From positions 82,087,001-82,151,000 of the forward strand of contig CM044313.1 of NCBI GenBank assembly GCA_024291935.2: a DNA stretch of 64,000 nucleotides, in the 5' to 3' direction. The notes under the pieces are model-generated. The model saw only the letters and a program-made list of their open reading frames with translations, did no database searches and was not told the DNA's origin. How positions within the stretch are numbered: position 1 is the stretch's first letter; every line of letters begins with the position of its first letter. This document shows positions 44,431 to 55,920 of the stretch, one piece after another. Made by a program: the position numbers and the translations under genes. The DNA is from Okapia johnstoni (taxonomy: Eukaryota; Chordata; Mammalia; Artiodactyla; Giraffidae).

Positions 44431-44635
44431 AAATGTGTTAATTGGTCAGTCATGTCTGACTCTTTGTGACCCCATGGACTGTAGCCCACCAGGCTTCTAT
44501 GTCCAACGGATTCTCCAGACAAGAATACTGGAGTGGGTTGCCATTTCCTTCTCCAGGGGATCTTCCCGACCCAGGGATTGAACCCGAGTTTCCTGCATTG
44601 CAGGCAGATTGTTTACTTCTCACCAGGGAAGCCCA
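44431..44635 (-). mobile_element. Bov-tA SINE inside L1
   Basis: Antisense copy. Perfect 13-base TSD agagttaccatgt at 44418-44430 and 44636-44648. Confidence 0.94.
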
Positions 44636-44675
44636 AGAGTTACCATGTGATCCAGCAATTTCACTTCTGAGTACA

Positions 44676-44735
44676 TACCCAAAAGAAAGAAAAGCAGGGA
44701 CTCAATACCCTAAAGAAAGGAAAGCAGGGACTCAA
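44676..44735 (+). repeat. 30-bp tandem duplication within L1
   Basis: Two 30-base units (both containing gcagggactcaa) differ at two positions. Confidence 0.85.
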
Positions 44736-44789
44736 ACAGGTGATCTGTACACTCAAGTTCACAGCAGCATAATACATAATAGCCAAAAT

Positions 44790-44930
44790 GTTGCTGCTGC
44801 TAAGTCACTTCAGTAGTGTCTGACTCTTTGCCATGTCCATGGATCTTCACGACCCAGGGATCAAACCCGCCCCTCACATCTCCTGCATTGGCAGGCAGAT
44901 TCTTTATCACTAGCACCTCCTGGGAAGCCC
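44790..44930 (-). mobile_element. Bov-tA SINE, internally deleted
   Basis: ctgctgctaagtcacttcag jumps from gactctttgccatgtccatg to gatcttcacgacccagggat, losing about 70 bases of the middle. Confidence 0.88.
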
Positions 44931-45235
44931 CATACACGGGCGCTAATCAGAGGAAAATGAGTAACTCTCCAAGCTGGCTTTAGAATTCAGGATTAAATAC
45001 CATCTTAATAGAGAAAGGGGAATTAAGAGGTACAAACATCCAGTTTTATAACAAATAAGCCATGGGGATGTAAATAGAACAAGGAACATGATAAGTAACA
45101 CTGCATGGGAACAGATGGTTATTAGACTTATTGTGATGATCATTCCATAATGTATGCAAATGTTAAATCACTGTGTAGTACACCTGAAACTAATATAATA
45201 TTGTCAACTACATTTCAATTAAAAAAAAATAAAAA
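44931..45235 (+). mobile_element. L1 3' UTR
   Basis: attaagaggtacaaacatcc, agacttattgtgatgatcat, acctgaaactaatataatat and an A tail. Likely the same L1 as upstream. Confidence 0.8.
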
Positions 45236-45387
45236 TAGGGAAAGAGAAGAGGAGATGCAGGCGTCTTAGAATTAAAGAATTTTAGGAAAGATGACTGGGC
45301 CCTTAAAAGAGTAAATGGAAGTATAATACTTCGTGGAAAAGTTTGTCTTCATTTTTTCTTCCAATTCCACCTAGCCTATGCTCTTAG

Positions 45388-45600
45388 ATGGGCTTCCCCT
45401 GGTGGCTCAATGGTAAAGAATCCTCCTGCCCATGCAGGAGACATGGATTCAATCCCTGGCTTGGGAAGATCCCCTGGAGAACAGAATGGCAACTCACTCC
45501 TGTATTCTTGTCTGGAGGATTCCATGGATAGAGGAGCTTGGTGGGCTACAGTCCATGGGGTTGCACAGAGTCAGACATGACTCAGCAACTAAACAACAAC
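45388..45600 (+). mobile_element. Bov-tA SINE
   Basis: ggcttcccctggtggctcaa to gacatgactcagcaactaaa. Weak TSD around ctatgctcttaga and cgatgctctccga. Confidence 0.9.
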
Positions 45601-45610
45601 GATGCTCTCC

Positions 45611-45786
45611 GATAGTTCTCAAACTTTTGGAAGGCATCAGAATCACTGAAGAGCTTGTTAACACAGTGATTGCTGGGCCCTACCTGTGGAGCTTCGATGA
45701 AATAGGCCTGGGGTAGAGCCAGAGTATTCGAATTTCTAAGTTCCCAGGGATGATCCTGCTGGTCTGGGGACCATACTTTGAGGCTG
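45611..45786 (+). mobile_element. MER5A (hAT-Charlie)
   Basis: gatagttctcaaacttttgg, gcatcagaatcactgaagag, then ccatactttgaggctgcatc: complete sense copy. Confidence 0.85.
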
Positions 45787-46499
45787 CATCCCGTAGACAT
45801 CAACCTTCTTTGAAGGGAATCTCTCTCCTTATTTTATTATTCCACTACTCCATCCTAAGGCATATTTTTCAAACCTACACTAATGCCTCCTTGAGTTTCT
45901 GACTCCTAAGTACAGACCTTTTAGGCACCTCCTTTGCCTTTGAGATTTATAGTAAGTTTATTGAGTTATTTCTCCACTTCAACCCAAGAAATTGGCATTA
46001 TTGTTTATTCATAAAACACATCTCTGTTTCTTAATCTGGTGGCAGAGGTGAGTAGTATTTACTTTGCAGTCATTCATTGAGCAGGTACTCTTAGGATTTG
46101 AGCACTTTTTTGTGCCCATGTTACTCTTTAATTTTAAAATGTTTATTAAACACACACATAGTCTGATTAGGAAGCTGTAATTTTTTAGTCTCTAAAATCC
46201 AAAACTAAGGCCAGAGTTTGTATAATTGGTCAACAGAGTGGGTTTGTGACTCAACCTACTGACAACACAAATGAATCAGAGAGGTTCGTTTCCTGCTTGG
46301 CCCTAAAAGCAGATGCAAAAAGTGGCCATATTTCGAACAGCCAAGGACCATCCCCTCCTCACCCCCCAGCCCTGCCCTTGCTATAACAACAAGACCTGCC
46401 ACTAGGAACCCTGGCCCTGCCAGGAGCATACTCTCCCCTCCTGTGCTCTCTGCTGTCACAGCCAGTCCTGTTCTATTGCCCAAGGTTCCAAGTAGTTGG
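45787..46499. other. Unassigned sequence
   Basis: About 710 bases with no confident repeat; minus-strand frame 46256-46483 lacks a motif. Confidence 0.4.
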
Positions 46500-46890
46500 G
46501 TTTTTAGAAGGCTACAGTATATACATGAATGTTTTTTTTACTAGGAAATACATACATTCAAGCATACAGCTTGGTAGAAGATTATTGCTAATCACAAAGG
46601 AAAGATATCTCAAGTTAATTATTTTAGTGCCTTCCAATGTCTGGGAAGAGGCAAGAGTCTGGGGTCACTGAAATTCTTCCTGAGGTATGCTCTAACTATA
46701 TAGGGGCCCATCTGTCTAGAGCAGATTGCCTCATCCTGTTTTTTCAGCCTGAATACCTCTCAGGATGTGCTGCCAGAGGACCACTAGAGTAGGTTACAAC
46801 TTAACCACTATATAACTGATGGGTGAGTGACACCCTTTTGTTCCTTTTTGTTGTTGTTCAGAGTTAAGGATGTCATTTTTTTTTTCTTTA
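46500..46890 (-). mobile_element. Antisense LTR-like repeat, copy 1
   Basis: Shares ttgctaatcacaaagg, gatatctcaagttaatta, caagagtctggggtcactga and acaacttaaccactat with the copy at 48556-52720. Lacks the AATAAA-bearing end of copy 2. Confidence 0.6.
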
Positions 46891-46983
46891 TTCCCACCCC
46901 TAAAACAGGACCAACTAAACAATAGGCAGCAGACTACAGTGTATGATTTTTTACTGATAAACATTAGGCTGATAAACAATCGA

Positions 46984-47170
46984 ACAGTAAACAATCTACC
47001 TGCAATGCAGGATACCCGGGTTCAATCCCTGGGTCAGGAAGATCCTCTGGAGAAGGGAATGGCTACCCACTCTGGTATTCTTATCTGGAGAATTTCATGG
47101 ACAGGGGAGCCTGGCAGGCTACAGTTCATGGGGTCGCAAAGAGTCAGACTCAATGAGTGACTAACATATT
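46984..47170 (+). mobile_element. Bov-tA SINE, 5'-truncated
   Basis: Starts inside the head at cagtaaacaatctacctgca and runs to the BovA end. Confidence 0.88.
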
Positions 47171-47524
47171 TACTTTTTTTTATAAGACTGAATATGGATT
47201 CAATCTTTGGCTAAAAGCATTTCATCCTAAGATTAGATAGGGTCAAATTAGATATGTCCCCTCCCTCAGTCACAACCAGTCCTAGAGAACTAGAACCTGC
47301 CACACCATGGATAACAAGTCAAAATGCAGTGCCCCTGAAAGTTATCCAAAAAAAGAAAGAAGAAAGGACTTAGCCCAGTTCTTTCTCCCAAATTCATCAA
47401 TCCTAGACATCCCCATTTCCCATAGAAAGGCATGAGGAATGGGACAGGGGTCTTCCTTGAATTCAATACTCTTCCATTAGAAATATGAAACTAGAAAAAA
47501 ATAATGGAGGTTTTCCCAACACAT
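47171..47524. other. Unassigned sequence
   Basis: Nothing recognised. Confidence 0.35.
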
Positions 47525-48546
47525 AGTACAGGTCTATCAGAGTTTAATGATTCCCCTGTTGATGGATATTTAGGTTGTTTCTAATCTCTCCACAATGAAC
47601 ACCCTCAGTGAAGACCTCCTATATATTTCATGGTGCACATTTGCAAGTTTTCCTTTAGGCTAGCTACCTGGAAGTGAATATCTAGGTGGACTGTGTAAAC
47701 ATTTAAAATTTTAATAAATACTGACAGTTTGCTTTCCAAAAGGGCTGTACATGATTTGCACTTCAGCTGGAATGTGGGCAAATACCTGTTTTTTCCACAT
47801 CTTCATCAATATTGGTTACATTCGATCTTTTAGATTTTTGCCAATACGATAGGTGAAAAGGATATCTCTGCTGTTTTGCTATATGTGATTCTATCATTGG
47901 GTAGAATGAACATCTCTTTATATATTTGCCAGCAATTTTTATATTCTCTTTACAGAGTTTCCTGTTCATTTCTTGTAACCAAATTTCTATTAGGTTATCT
48001 TTTCATTATTAATTTATAGGCATTCTTTATATATTTTGGATGCTATTATTTTGCCTTTTATATTTGTGGCAATTATTCTTTACAACATTTTGCTTGCCTT
48101 TTAAGTTGAGTGTGTATCTATGGTAGTACAGAAAAGTTTCTTTTTATGCATGCTCAGTTGCTTCAGTAATGTCCGACTCTTTGCAACCCCATGGACTGTA
48201 GCACACCAGGCTCCTCATTCCATGGGATTCTCCAGGCAAGAATACTGGAATGGTTGCCATTTCCTCCTCCAGGGGATCTTCACAACCCAGGGATCAAATC
48301 TGTGTCTTTTATGTCTCCTGCACTGGTAGACAGGTTCTTTACCACTAATGCTATCTGGGAAGCCTGTCGAAATATACTTTTTAAAAAAATTTCTTCGCTT
48401 CTGCAATTTATATCTTGGTTGTTAAAGTATTCACTGTTTCAAGATCTTCCATATTTTATTCTTCCACTGTTTATTCAAATACTTTTGTTGTTTTGGTTTT
48501 CAGATAAATGTAAAAATCCATCTAGAACTTACACAGAGTTGTCTAC
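47525..48546 (-). mobile_element. Old L1, antisense, split by a SINE
   Basis: gatggatatttaggttgttt, tttccacatcttcatcaata, tttttgccaatacgatagg, ttctttatatattttggatg: complement of the ORF2 end and 3' region. Confidence 0.75.
48147..48365 (-). mobile_element. Bov-tA SINE inside L1
   Basis: gcatgctcagttgcttcagt to tgctatctgggaagcc. No clear TSD. Confidence 0.9.
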
Positions 48547-48751
48547 TTCGAGAAAAAGGCACAACATGAGAGTTCTTAGCATAAGTTTATTCAGGATCTT
48601 ACTGAGGACTATAGCCTGGCAGACAGTTCTGAGGAACTGCTTCAAAGAGGTTGGGGAGGAGCCAGTATTTACAGGAAATTTTTGGCTAGAATATACATGC
48701 ATTCAAGCATATAACTTGGTAAAAGATTACTGCTAATCACAAAGAAGAGAT

Positions 48752-48984
48752 GCACGGGTGCTCAGTCATTCAGTCGTATCCGACTCTTTGCAACCCCATG
48801 GACTGTAGCCCGCCAGGTTCCTCTGTCCATGGGATTCTTCAGGCAAAAATACTGGAGTGGGTTACCATTTCCTCCTCCAGGGGATCTTCCCAACACGGGA
48901 ATCAAACCCAGGTTGCCCAAATTGCAGGCGGATTCTTTACTGTCCGAGCCACTAGGGAAGCCCACTGAGTCACCTGGGGAGCCC
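48752..48984 (-). mobile_element. Bov-tA SINE with repeated head tip
   Basis: Antisense copy ending gagccactagggaagccc followed by a second tip gagtcacctggggagcccc. Bounded by caaagaagagat (48740-48751) and caaagaaaagat (48985-48996). Confidence 0.9.
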
Positions 48985-49240
48985 CAAAGAAAAGATCAGT
49001 TCAGTCTCTCAGTCATGTCCAACTCTTTGCAACCCCATGGACTGCGCACGCCATGCCTCCATGTCCATCACCAACTCCTGGAATTACTCAAACTCATGTC
49101 CATTGAGTCAGTGATGCCATCCAACCATCTCATCCTCTGTTGTCCCCTTCTCCTCCTGCCTTCAATCTTTCCCAGCATCAGGGTCTTTTCCAATGAGTCA
49201 GTTCTACACATCAGGTGGCCAAAGTATTGGAGTTTCAGCT

Positions 49241-50032
49241 TCAGCATTCCAATGAATATTCAGGTCTGATTTCCTTTAGGATGGACTGGCTGGATCTCCT
49301 TGCAGTCCAAGGGACTCTAAAGAGTCTTCTCCAACACCATAGTTCAAAAGCATCGATTCTTCGATGCTCAGCTTTCTTTATAATCCAAATCTCACATCCA
49401 TACATGACTACTGGAAAAACCATAGCTTTGACTAGATGGACCTTTGTTGGCAAAGTAACGTCTCTACTTTTTAATATGCTGTCTAGGTTGATCGTAACTG
49501 TTCTTCCAAGGAGCAAGCATCTTTTAATTTCCTGGCTGCAGTCACCATCTGCAGTGATTTTGGAATCGAAAAAAATAAAGTCTGTCACTGTTTCCATTGT
49601 TTCTTCATCTATTTGCCATGAAGTGATGGGACCAGATGCCATGATCTTAGTTTTCTGAATGTTGAACTTTAAGGCAACTTTTTCACTCTCCTCTTTCACT
49701 TTCATCAAGAGGCTCTTTAGTTCTTCACTTTCTGCCATAAGGGTGGTGTCATCTGCATATCTGACGTTATTGATATTTTTCCCAGCAGTCTTGATCCAAG
49801 CTTTTGCTTCATCTAGCCTGGCATTTTGCATGATGTACTCTGCATATAAGTTAAATAAGCAGGGTGACAATAAGCAGCCTTGATGTATTCCTCTCTTGAT
49901 TTGGAACCAGTCTGTTGTTCCATGTCCAGTTCTGACTGTTTTTTGACCTGCATACAGATTTCTCAGGAGGCAGGTAAGGTGGTCTGGTATTCCCATCTCT
50001 TGAAGAATTTTCCACAGTTTGTGATGATCCAA
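49241..50032 (-). pseudogene. BovB reverse transcriptase remnant (263 aa)
   Basis: Covers RT fingers/palm to C-terminus: QGCLLSP at residues 51-57, catalytic YADDTTLMA at 92-100, KTKIMASGP, then FELWCWRRL. The upstream part (50037-50381) is in another frame, so the reading frame is broken. RT would copy BovB RNA at the target site. Confidence 0.9.
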
Positions 50033-50036
50033 GCAC

Positions 50037-50381
50037 TTAAGGCTTTGGCATAGTTAATAAACAGAAGTAAATATTTTTCTGGAACTCTCTTGCTTTTTCA
50101 ATGATCCAATGGATGTTGGCAATTTGACCTCTGGTTCCTCTGCCTTTTCTAAATACAGCTTGAACATCTGGAATTTCATGGTTCACGTACTGTTGAAGCC
50201 TGACTAGGAGAATTTTGAGCACTACCTTTCTAGCATGTGAGATGAGTGCAATTGTGCAGTAGTTTGAACATTCTTTGGCGTTGCCTTTTTTTGGGATTGG
50301 AATGAAAACTGACCTTTTCCAGTCTGGTGGCCACTGCTGAGTCTTCCAAATTTGCTGGCATATTGAGTGAAGCACTTTCAC
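50037..50381 (-). pseudogene. BovB RT N-terminal remnant (114 aa)
   Basis: SICQQIWKTQQWPPDWKRSV, FIPIPKKGNAKECSNY, VFRKGRGTRGQIANIHWI and FQKNIYFC are BovB RT. The first catalytic aspartate region is lost where the frame ends (LLTMPKP), next to the frameshift into the following piece. Confidence 0.88.
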
Positions 50382-50638
50382 AGAATCATCTTTAGGATTT
50401 GAAATAGCTCAGCTGGAATTCCATCACCTCCACTAGGTGATACGTAGTGATGCTTGTTCGTAGTGATGCTTCCTAAGGCCCACTTGACTTCACACTCCAG
50501 GATGTCTGGCTCTAGGTGGGTAATCACACCATCGTGATTATCTGGGTCATGAAGATCTTCTTTATACAGTTCTTCTGTGTATTCTTGCCACCTCTTCTTA
50601 ATATCTTCTGCTTCTGTTAGGACAATTTCTGTCCTTTA

Positions 50639-51562
50639 TCAAGCCATCTTTGCATGAAATGTTCCCTTGGTATCTCTAATTTTTTTGAAGAGATCTCTAG
50701 TTTCTCCCATTCTATTGTTTTCCCTTATTTCTTTGCACTGATCTCTGAGGAAGGCTTTCTTATCTCTCCTTGCTATTCTTTGGAACTCGGCATTCAAATG
50801 GGTATATCTTTCCTTTTCTCCTTTCCCTTTAGCCTCTCTTCTTTTCACAACTATTTGTAAGGCCTCCTCAGACAACCGTTTTGCCTTTTTGCATTTCTTT
50901 TTCTTGGGGATGGTCTTGATCACTGCCTCTTGTACAGTGTCATGAACCTCCATCCATAGTTCTTCAGGCACTCTGTCTATCAAATCTAATCCCTTGAATC
51001 TATTTGTCACTTCCACTGTGTAATTGTAAGGAATTTGATTTAGGTCATACCTGAATGGTCTACTGGTTTCCCCTACTTCCTTCAATTTCAGTCTGAATTT
51101 GGCAATAAGGAGTTCATGATCTGAGCCACAGTAAGCTCCTGCTCTTGTTTTTGCTGACTGTGTAGAGCTTCTCCATCTTTGGCTGCAAAGAATATAGTCA
51201 GTTTGATTTCTGTATTGGTCATCTGGTGATGTCCATGTGTAGAGTCTTCTCTTGTGTTGTTGGAAGAGGGTGTTTGCTATGACCAGTGTGTTCTCTTGAC
51301 AAAACGCTATTAGCCTTTGCCCTGATTCATTCTGTAGTCCAAGGCCAAATTTGCCTGTTACTCCAGGTATTTCTTGACTTCCTACTTTGGCATTCCAGTC
51401 CCCTATAATGAAAAGGACATCTTTTTTGGGTGTTAGTTCTAGAAGGTCTTGTAGGTCTTCATAGAACCATTCAGCTTCAGCTTCTTCAACATTACTGGTC
51501 GGGACATAGACTTGGATTACTGTGATATTGAATGGTTTACCTTGGAAACGAGCAGAGATCAT
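50639..51562 (-). pseudogene. BovB endonuclease and linker remnant (307 aa)
   Basis: APE-type endonuclease: GDWNAKVG at residues 54-61, YTWTSPD at 108-114, TDYIL at 121-125 and GSDHELLI at 146-153, then a basic linker (KKKKCKKAKR) leading to RT. The N-terminal part with the first catalytic residues is absent because the inversion junction lies just beyond. In life it would nick target DNA for priming. Confidence 0.9.
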
Positions 51563-52772
51563 TCTGTTGTCTTTGAGATTGCATCCAAGTACTGCATTTC
51601 GTACTCTTGTTGACTATTATTATGGTGCTGGAGCGACTGTGAGGAGCTACCCTATGTCCAAGGGCAGAGAAGCCCCGGCAGAATGGCAGGAGGGGCGAAA
51701 TCATGTTTAGAATCAAATCCCATACCTGCTAGAGATGCTCAGAGGGCTCAAACATACCTTGTGCACACCAGGACTCAGAGACCCCCACAGAGACTGAGAC
51801 AGAACTGTGTTTGAGTGTCTCCTGAGTAGGTATGTGTAGTAGTGGACTGCTACAGGGGCAGGGGCTCTGGGTGCAGTAGACCTGGGTAGGGCATAAGCCA
51901 TTAACCCCACCACAGAGCTGCCAGACCTTACACAGGACTGGGGAAACAGACTCTTGGAGGGCACAAACAGAAACTTGTGTGCACCAGGACCCAGGGGAAA
52001 GGAGCAGTGACCCCATAAGAGACTGACTCAGACTTGCCCGTGAGTGTCCTGGAGTCTCCAGCAGAGGCGTGGGCCAGCAGTAGCCTGCTGTAGGGTTGCG
52101 GGCACTGAGTGTAGCAGTGCATGCATGGGACCTTTGAAGGAGGTCACCATTATCTTCATTACCTTCACCATAGTTTGGCCATAGGTCAAATAACAAGGAG
52201 GGAACACAGCCCCGCCCATCAACAGAAAAGTGGATAAAAGATTTACTGACCATGGCCACGCCCATCAGAACAAGACCCAGTTTCCCCCTCAGTCAGTCTC
52301 TCAAGAAGCTTCCATAAGCCTCTTATCTTTCTCCATCAGAGGGCAGACAGACTGAAAACCACAATCACAGAAAACTAACCAATCTGATCACATGGACCAC
52401 AGCCTTGTCTAACTGTAATTCAAAGAAGAGATATCTCAAGTTAATTAGTTTAGTGCTTTCCAATGTATAGGAAGAGTCAAGAGTCTGGGGTCACTGAAAT
52501 TCTTCCTGAGGTATGCATCTAACTGTATAGGGGCCCATTTATCTAAAGCACAAATTGCCTCATCCTATTTTATCACCCTGAATACCCCTCAGGAGGTACT
52601 GCCAGAGGACTGCTAAAGTGGGTAACAACTTAACCATTATAGAACTGTTGGATGAGTGACATTCTTTTGTTCTTTTTTTTGTTCACAGAGTTAGGGAGGT
52701 CATTTTATTTTTTTTCCCCCAAATGCATGGTTAACTTTCCATTTATTCCCTACAAATTTAAAATACCATCTT

Positions 52773-52951
52773 AGGACTTCCCTGCTAGTCCAGTGGCTAA
52801 GACTCTGTGCTCCCAATGCAGGGGTCCTGGGTTCAATCCCTTGTCAGGGAACTAAATCCCACATGCCCACAACTAAGAGTTTGCATGCCGCAACTAAAGA
52901 CACCACATGCTGCAAATAAGACCCAGAGCGGCCAAATAAATGAATTTTTCT
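52773..52951 (+). mobile_element. CHR-type SINE
   Basis: ggacttccctgctagtccag head. TSD aaataccatctt (52761-52772) and aaatgccatctt (52952-52963). Confidence 0.92.
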
Positions 52952-52963
52952 AAATGCCATCTT

Positions 52964-54044
52964 TTTTCAAATACTGTTTTTCCTTGCATGCATGGGTCTT
53001 AACATATGTTTCTAATAGAGCTGGATAACTGGGTTCCTTGTCTACCATCGATTGAAAGCAAGGAAATAAATTGAGGACTCAAATGAATCAAATGATCCAA
53101 AAGGAAGTAAAAGCTGAATACAAAGAAGAATATAGATAAGCAGAGAAGGAGAAACTGTGCTGTGTTGCACAATAATAAAGATAAATACTCTGAATCTTTA
53201 AGGAAGGATCAAATTAAGTTTAGACCCTTAGATTTTTTAAGACAGGTAACAAACTATATGTTTTAGAACAATTTCTATTCTTTAAAGTGGTAAAAAATAA
53301 ACACTGTTTCGGCCCTTGAAAGGGCAAGTTTCCATTCTGTGGAAACATCAGTTATGCAGGACCTTGATTCTCATGCAATGTCAGCTACACTGAGTGTTAC
53401 TGTAACTCTTAGAACAAGGAGACATTGCAGAACCAAGCTCATAAACGCGGAACAAGGAAGATCTCACCTATAATTTTAAGCAAACCTGAAGAAGGTCCAA
53501 GTGCTTCTTTTCCCACACCAGGCTTGGTCCCCACATTGGACTGCACAGGTGTATAGCCCCTTATCTCACAAGTTGCCAACTCTGTGTGTTCAAGTTCTCA
53601 GCCCTGTTGCTTCCTGCAAGAGATAGAAGTTCATGGTCCCGTAATTTGAGCTTCCGCAGTTTCATATTTAGCCCAGGGGTAAAAATCAAGGAATATGAAT
53701 CAAAGGAACAGTAACAAAGAAGCAGTCTTCCACTGTGTGCCCTTACCACTGAGGTATCACTCTGCTCCCTCAAGGTGTCTCCATGGTAACTCACTTGTTC
53801 CTCCAAACAGCCTGGATGGGCCCTGTGGGAGACTGGGTTCCTGCTCCTCCAATCCCTCCCCGCAGTAGAATGAAACATTCACAGCCTTTGCCTTGTGACT
53901 TCGTAGTACTGCAGTACATTTTCAGGCCCCATGGATCTGGGCCTCGATTTTGTGATTTGTCAATGGAATATTAATGAATTTCACCTAAGCAGAGGTTGTC
54001 AATGAGCTTGCATGGTTTGGGTTCTTCTTCATCTTTTTTTTTCC
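52964..54044. other. Single-copy stretch
   Basis: About 1.1 kb without a recognised repeat. The 105-residue minus-strand frame 53561-53878 has no known domain and no codon or splice support. Confidence 0.4.
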
Positions 54045-54125
54045 CTTCCAGTTTCACTGAGATATAATTAATATACAGCACTGTATATGTTTAAGGTGTA
54101 CAGTATAATGATTTGACTTATGGTT
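54045..54125 (-). mobile_element. L1 3' UTR fragment, antisense
   Basis: gtttcactgagatataatta, tttaaggtgtacagtataat. Confidence 0.7.
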
Positions 54126-54664
54126 TGACCTCTTCTGTCATCGACAGGAGAGTCATGAAGCCACAGTCTGAAGCCATACCACCCCAGCTGAGCTGAAGAC
54201 CCTAGAGTGAGAAACGTGAACATGGCACTGATATTGCTGTAAGCCCTTGAAACCCGGGTTCATTTCTTTGTTTAAACAGAATCATTGCAGTGAAACCTGA
54301 CTCATCCAGCTCCTTCATTGGCAACCCCCAGCCCCAGTGTTGGCCATGCAGCTGCCTGTCATTCCAACAGTCACTCCTCATCAGACAGGCGCTGTGATTC
54401 TCATGTCCAGGTCTCTACTCTCCCTACTGTGCCAGGGGCCCCCACCATCCCCTATAAGAGCTCCTACACCTCTGGGGAGGCAAGGTATAACTCCTACCAG
54501 TTGCTAATGAAACACTTTCTTCCCACCTGTGTAAAACTCAATGAGACCGTAAAGCAGAACCACCCTGTGCTGTTACCTACAGCTCTTAAGCTTGACTAAC
54601 TTTTCTTTTTAGTACAAGGAGACAGATTCAAGACAACTAGGCCTAAAATTCATTTGAAAAACAC
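54126..54664. other. Unassigned sequence
   Basis: No repeat named. The 93-residue frame 54318-54599 (+) has no motif. Possibly old LTR debris. Confidence 0.35.
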
Positions 54665-54773
54665 TTTTTTTTTTTTTGGCTGCATACAGCACGAGGGAAT
54701 CTTAGTTCCCTAACCCAGGCCCACAGCAGTGAAAGCACAGACTCTTAACCACTGGATCATCAGGGAATTCCCT
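54665..54773 (-). mobile_element. CHR-type SINE, antisense
   Basis: T run, gaatcttagttccctaaccc, ccactggatcatcagggaat. Confidence 0.85.
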
Positions 54774-54876
54774 AAATATCCTTTCCTTTGAGACTCCCCT
54801 CAGAGATGCACTGGCTCTTGTTGGGTGAGATGCTTTCGTTTTAGAACACCAGCAAGCAGGTTCTAAGATAAAATCA

Positions 54877-55078
54877 TGCTAAGTCACTTCAGTCGTGTCT
54901 GACTCTGTGATCCCACAGACTGTAGCCCACCAGGCTCCTGTATGCATCAGATTCTCCAGGCAAGAATACTGGAGTGGGTTGCCATGCCCTCCTCTAGATC
55001 TTTCTAACTCAGGAATGGAAACTACATCTCCTGCATTGGCAGGCAGGTTCTTTACCATTAGTATTACCAGGAAAGCCC
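54877..55078 (-). mobile_element. Bov-tA SINE, antisense
   Basis: gctaagtcacttcagtcgtg to attaccaggaaagccc. TSD-like aagataaaatca and aaggtaaagtca. Confidence 0.9.
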
Positions 55079-55090
55079 AAGGTAAAGTCA

Positions 55091-55315
55091 GCGCTCTCTA
55101 AGTGTGGGTTGTAATCCTAGAGGCCAGCTGTCAGACCCAGGGCACCAGGCACCAGGTTCCTGAGAGAAAGGAATCCATGGGGGCCCACATGGAAATTCAC
55201 ATGAGCTCCAGAGCTTGCGCCTGCGCTTTGGGATGCTCAGTATGATAAGTGGCTGGTAAACAATATTTTCAATTTCATACTCTCTAGAGAAGATAGGCAT
55301 GTATCAGATTGGAAG
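55091..55315. other. Unassigned sequence
   Basis: Nothing recognised. Confidence 0.35.
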
Positions 55316-55349
55316 ATTCATTCATTTAGCAGATACTACAGTGCTAAGC

Positions 55350-55626
55350 CGGAGAAGGCAATGGCACCCCACTCCAGTACTCTTGCCTGGAAAATCCCAT
55401 GGACAGAAGAGCCTGGTAGGCTGCAGTCCATGGGGTCGCGAAGAGTCGGACGTGACTGAGTGACTTCACTTTCACTTTTCACTTTCATGCATTGGAGAAG
55501 GAAATGGCAACCCACTCCAGTGTTCTTGCCTGGAGAATCCCAGGGACGGGAGAGCCTGGTGGGCTGCAGTCTATGGGGTCACACAGAGTCGGACACGACT
55601 GAAGCGACTTAGCAGCAGCAGCAGCA
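55350..55626 (+). mobile_element. Bov-A2 SINE (BovA dimer) with AGC tail
   Basis: Two BovA units: ggagaaggcaatggcacccc and ggagaaggaaatggcaaccc, ending gacttagcagcagcagca. Perfect 12-base TSD acagtgctaagc at 55338-55349 and 55627-55638. Very low divergence. Confidence 0.95.
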
Positions 55627-55920
55627 ACAGTGCTAAGCACTAGTGATACGAAGGTGAAACAGACAAATGCTCATCCTCATGAAGCTTACATTCCTAAGAG
55701 GTGGAGAGGAAGGAAACAGAAAATAAAAACACATAAGTGTATAATTGTAAGTAGTGATAATGCTATGAGAAGTGCTAAAAAAGCAGGGTAAATGGTGAGA
55801 GGACATAGGGCTCTTTACACAAGGCAGAGAAAAGGCATCTCCGAGAACCTAAAATTTAAGTAGACACCTAAATCAAGGGAGGAAAAAAGCCCTTAGACTT
55901 TTAAGGAAGGTCAATCTAGA

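Larger units (their letters stand above)
43110..44789 (+). mobile_element. L1 ORF2 3' half, split by an LTR and a SINE
   Basis: 43110-43738 (ctacaaagctacagtaatca ... gcaaacaacctaattaaaaa) resumes at 44141 (gaatagacatttctacaaag) and after the SINE at 44649 to agccaaaatg. ORF2 is riddled with stops. Confidence 0.85.
48997..52420 (-). mobile_element. BovB LINE, 3.4 kb, with inverted 5' segment
   Basis: 48997-51621 is antisense BovB from its 3' end through RT and the endonuclease. At about 51622 orientation flips: 51622-52420 reads BovB 5' UTR on the plus strand (gaacaagacccagtttcccc, ggaccacagccttgtctaac). TSD caaagaaaagat (48985-48996) and caaagaagagat (52421-52432). Confidence 0.85.
48556..52720 (-). 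mobile_element. Antisense LTR-like repeat, copy 2, split by BovB and Bov-tA
   Basis: 48556-48751 and 52421-52720 together match copy 1 and extend it. Minus strand AATAAA lies at 48586-48591. The gap is filled by 3.7 kb of younger insertions. Probably ERV-derived. Confidence 0.6.

Noticed and set aside
50639..51562. Host nuclease gene
   Set aside because: The motifs are those of the BovB endonuclease, within a BovB that continues into RT.
46500..52720. Complete provirus between the two LTR-like copies
   Set aside because: The intervening DNA is an antisense L1 and SINEs, with no gag, pol or env.
53561..53878. 105-residue frame as a coding gene
   Set aside because: No motif, no homology recognised, and length compatible with chance.
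54318..54599. 93-residue frame as a coding gene
   Set aside because: Low-complexity Ser/His/Pro composition with no known motif and no splice context.
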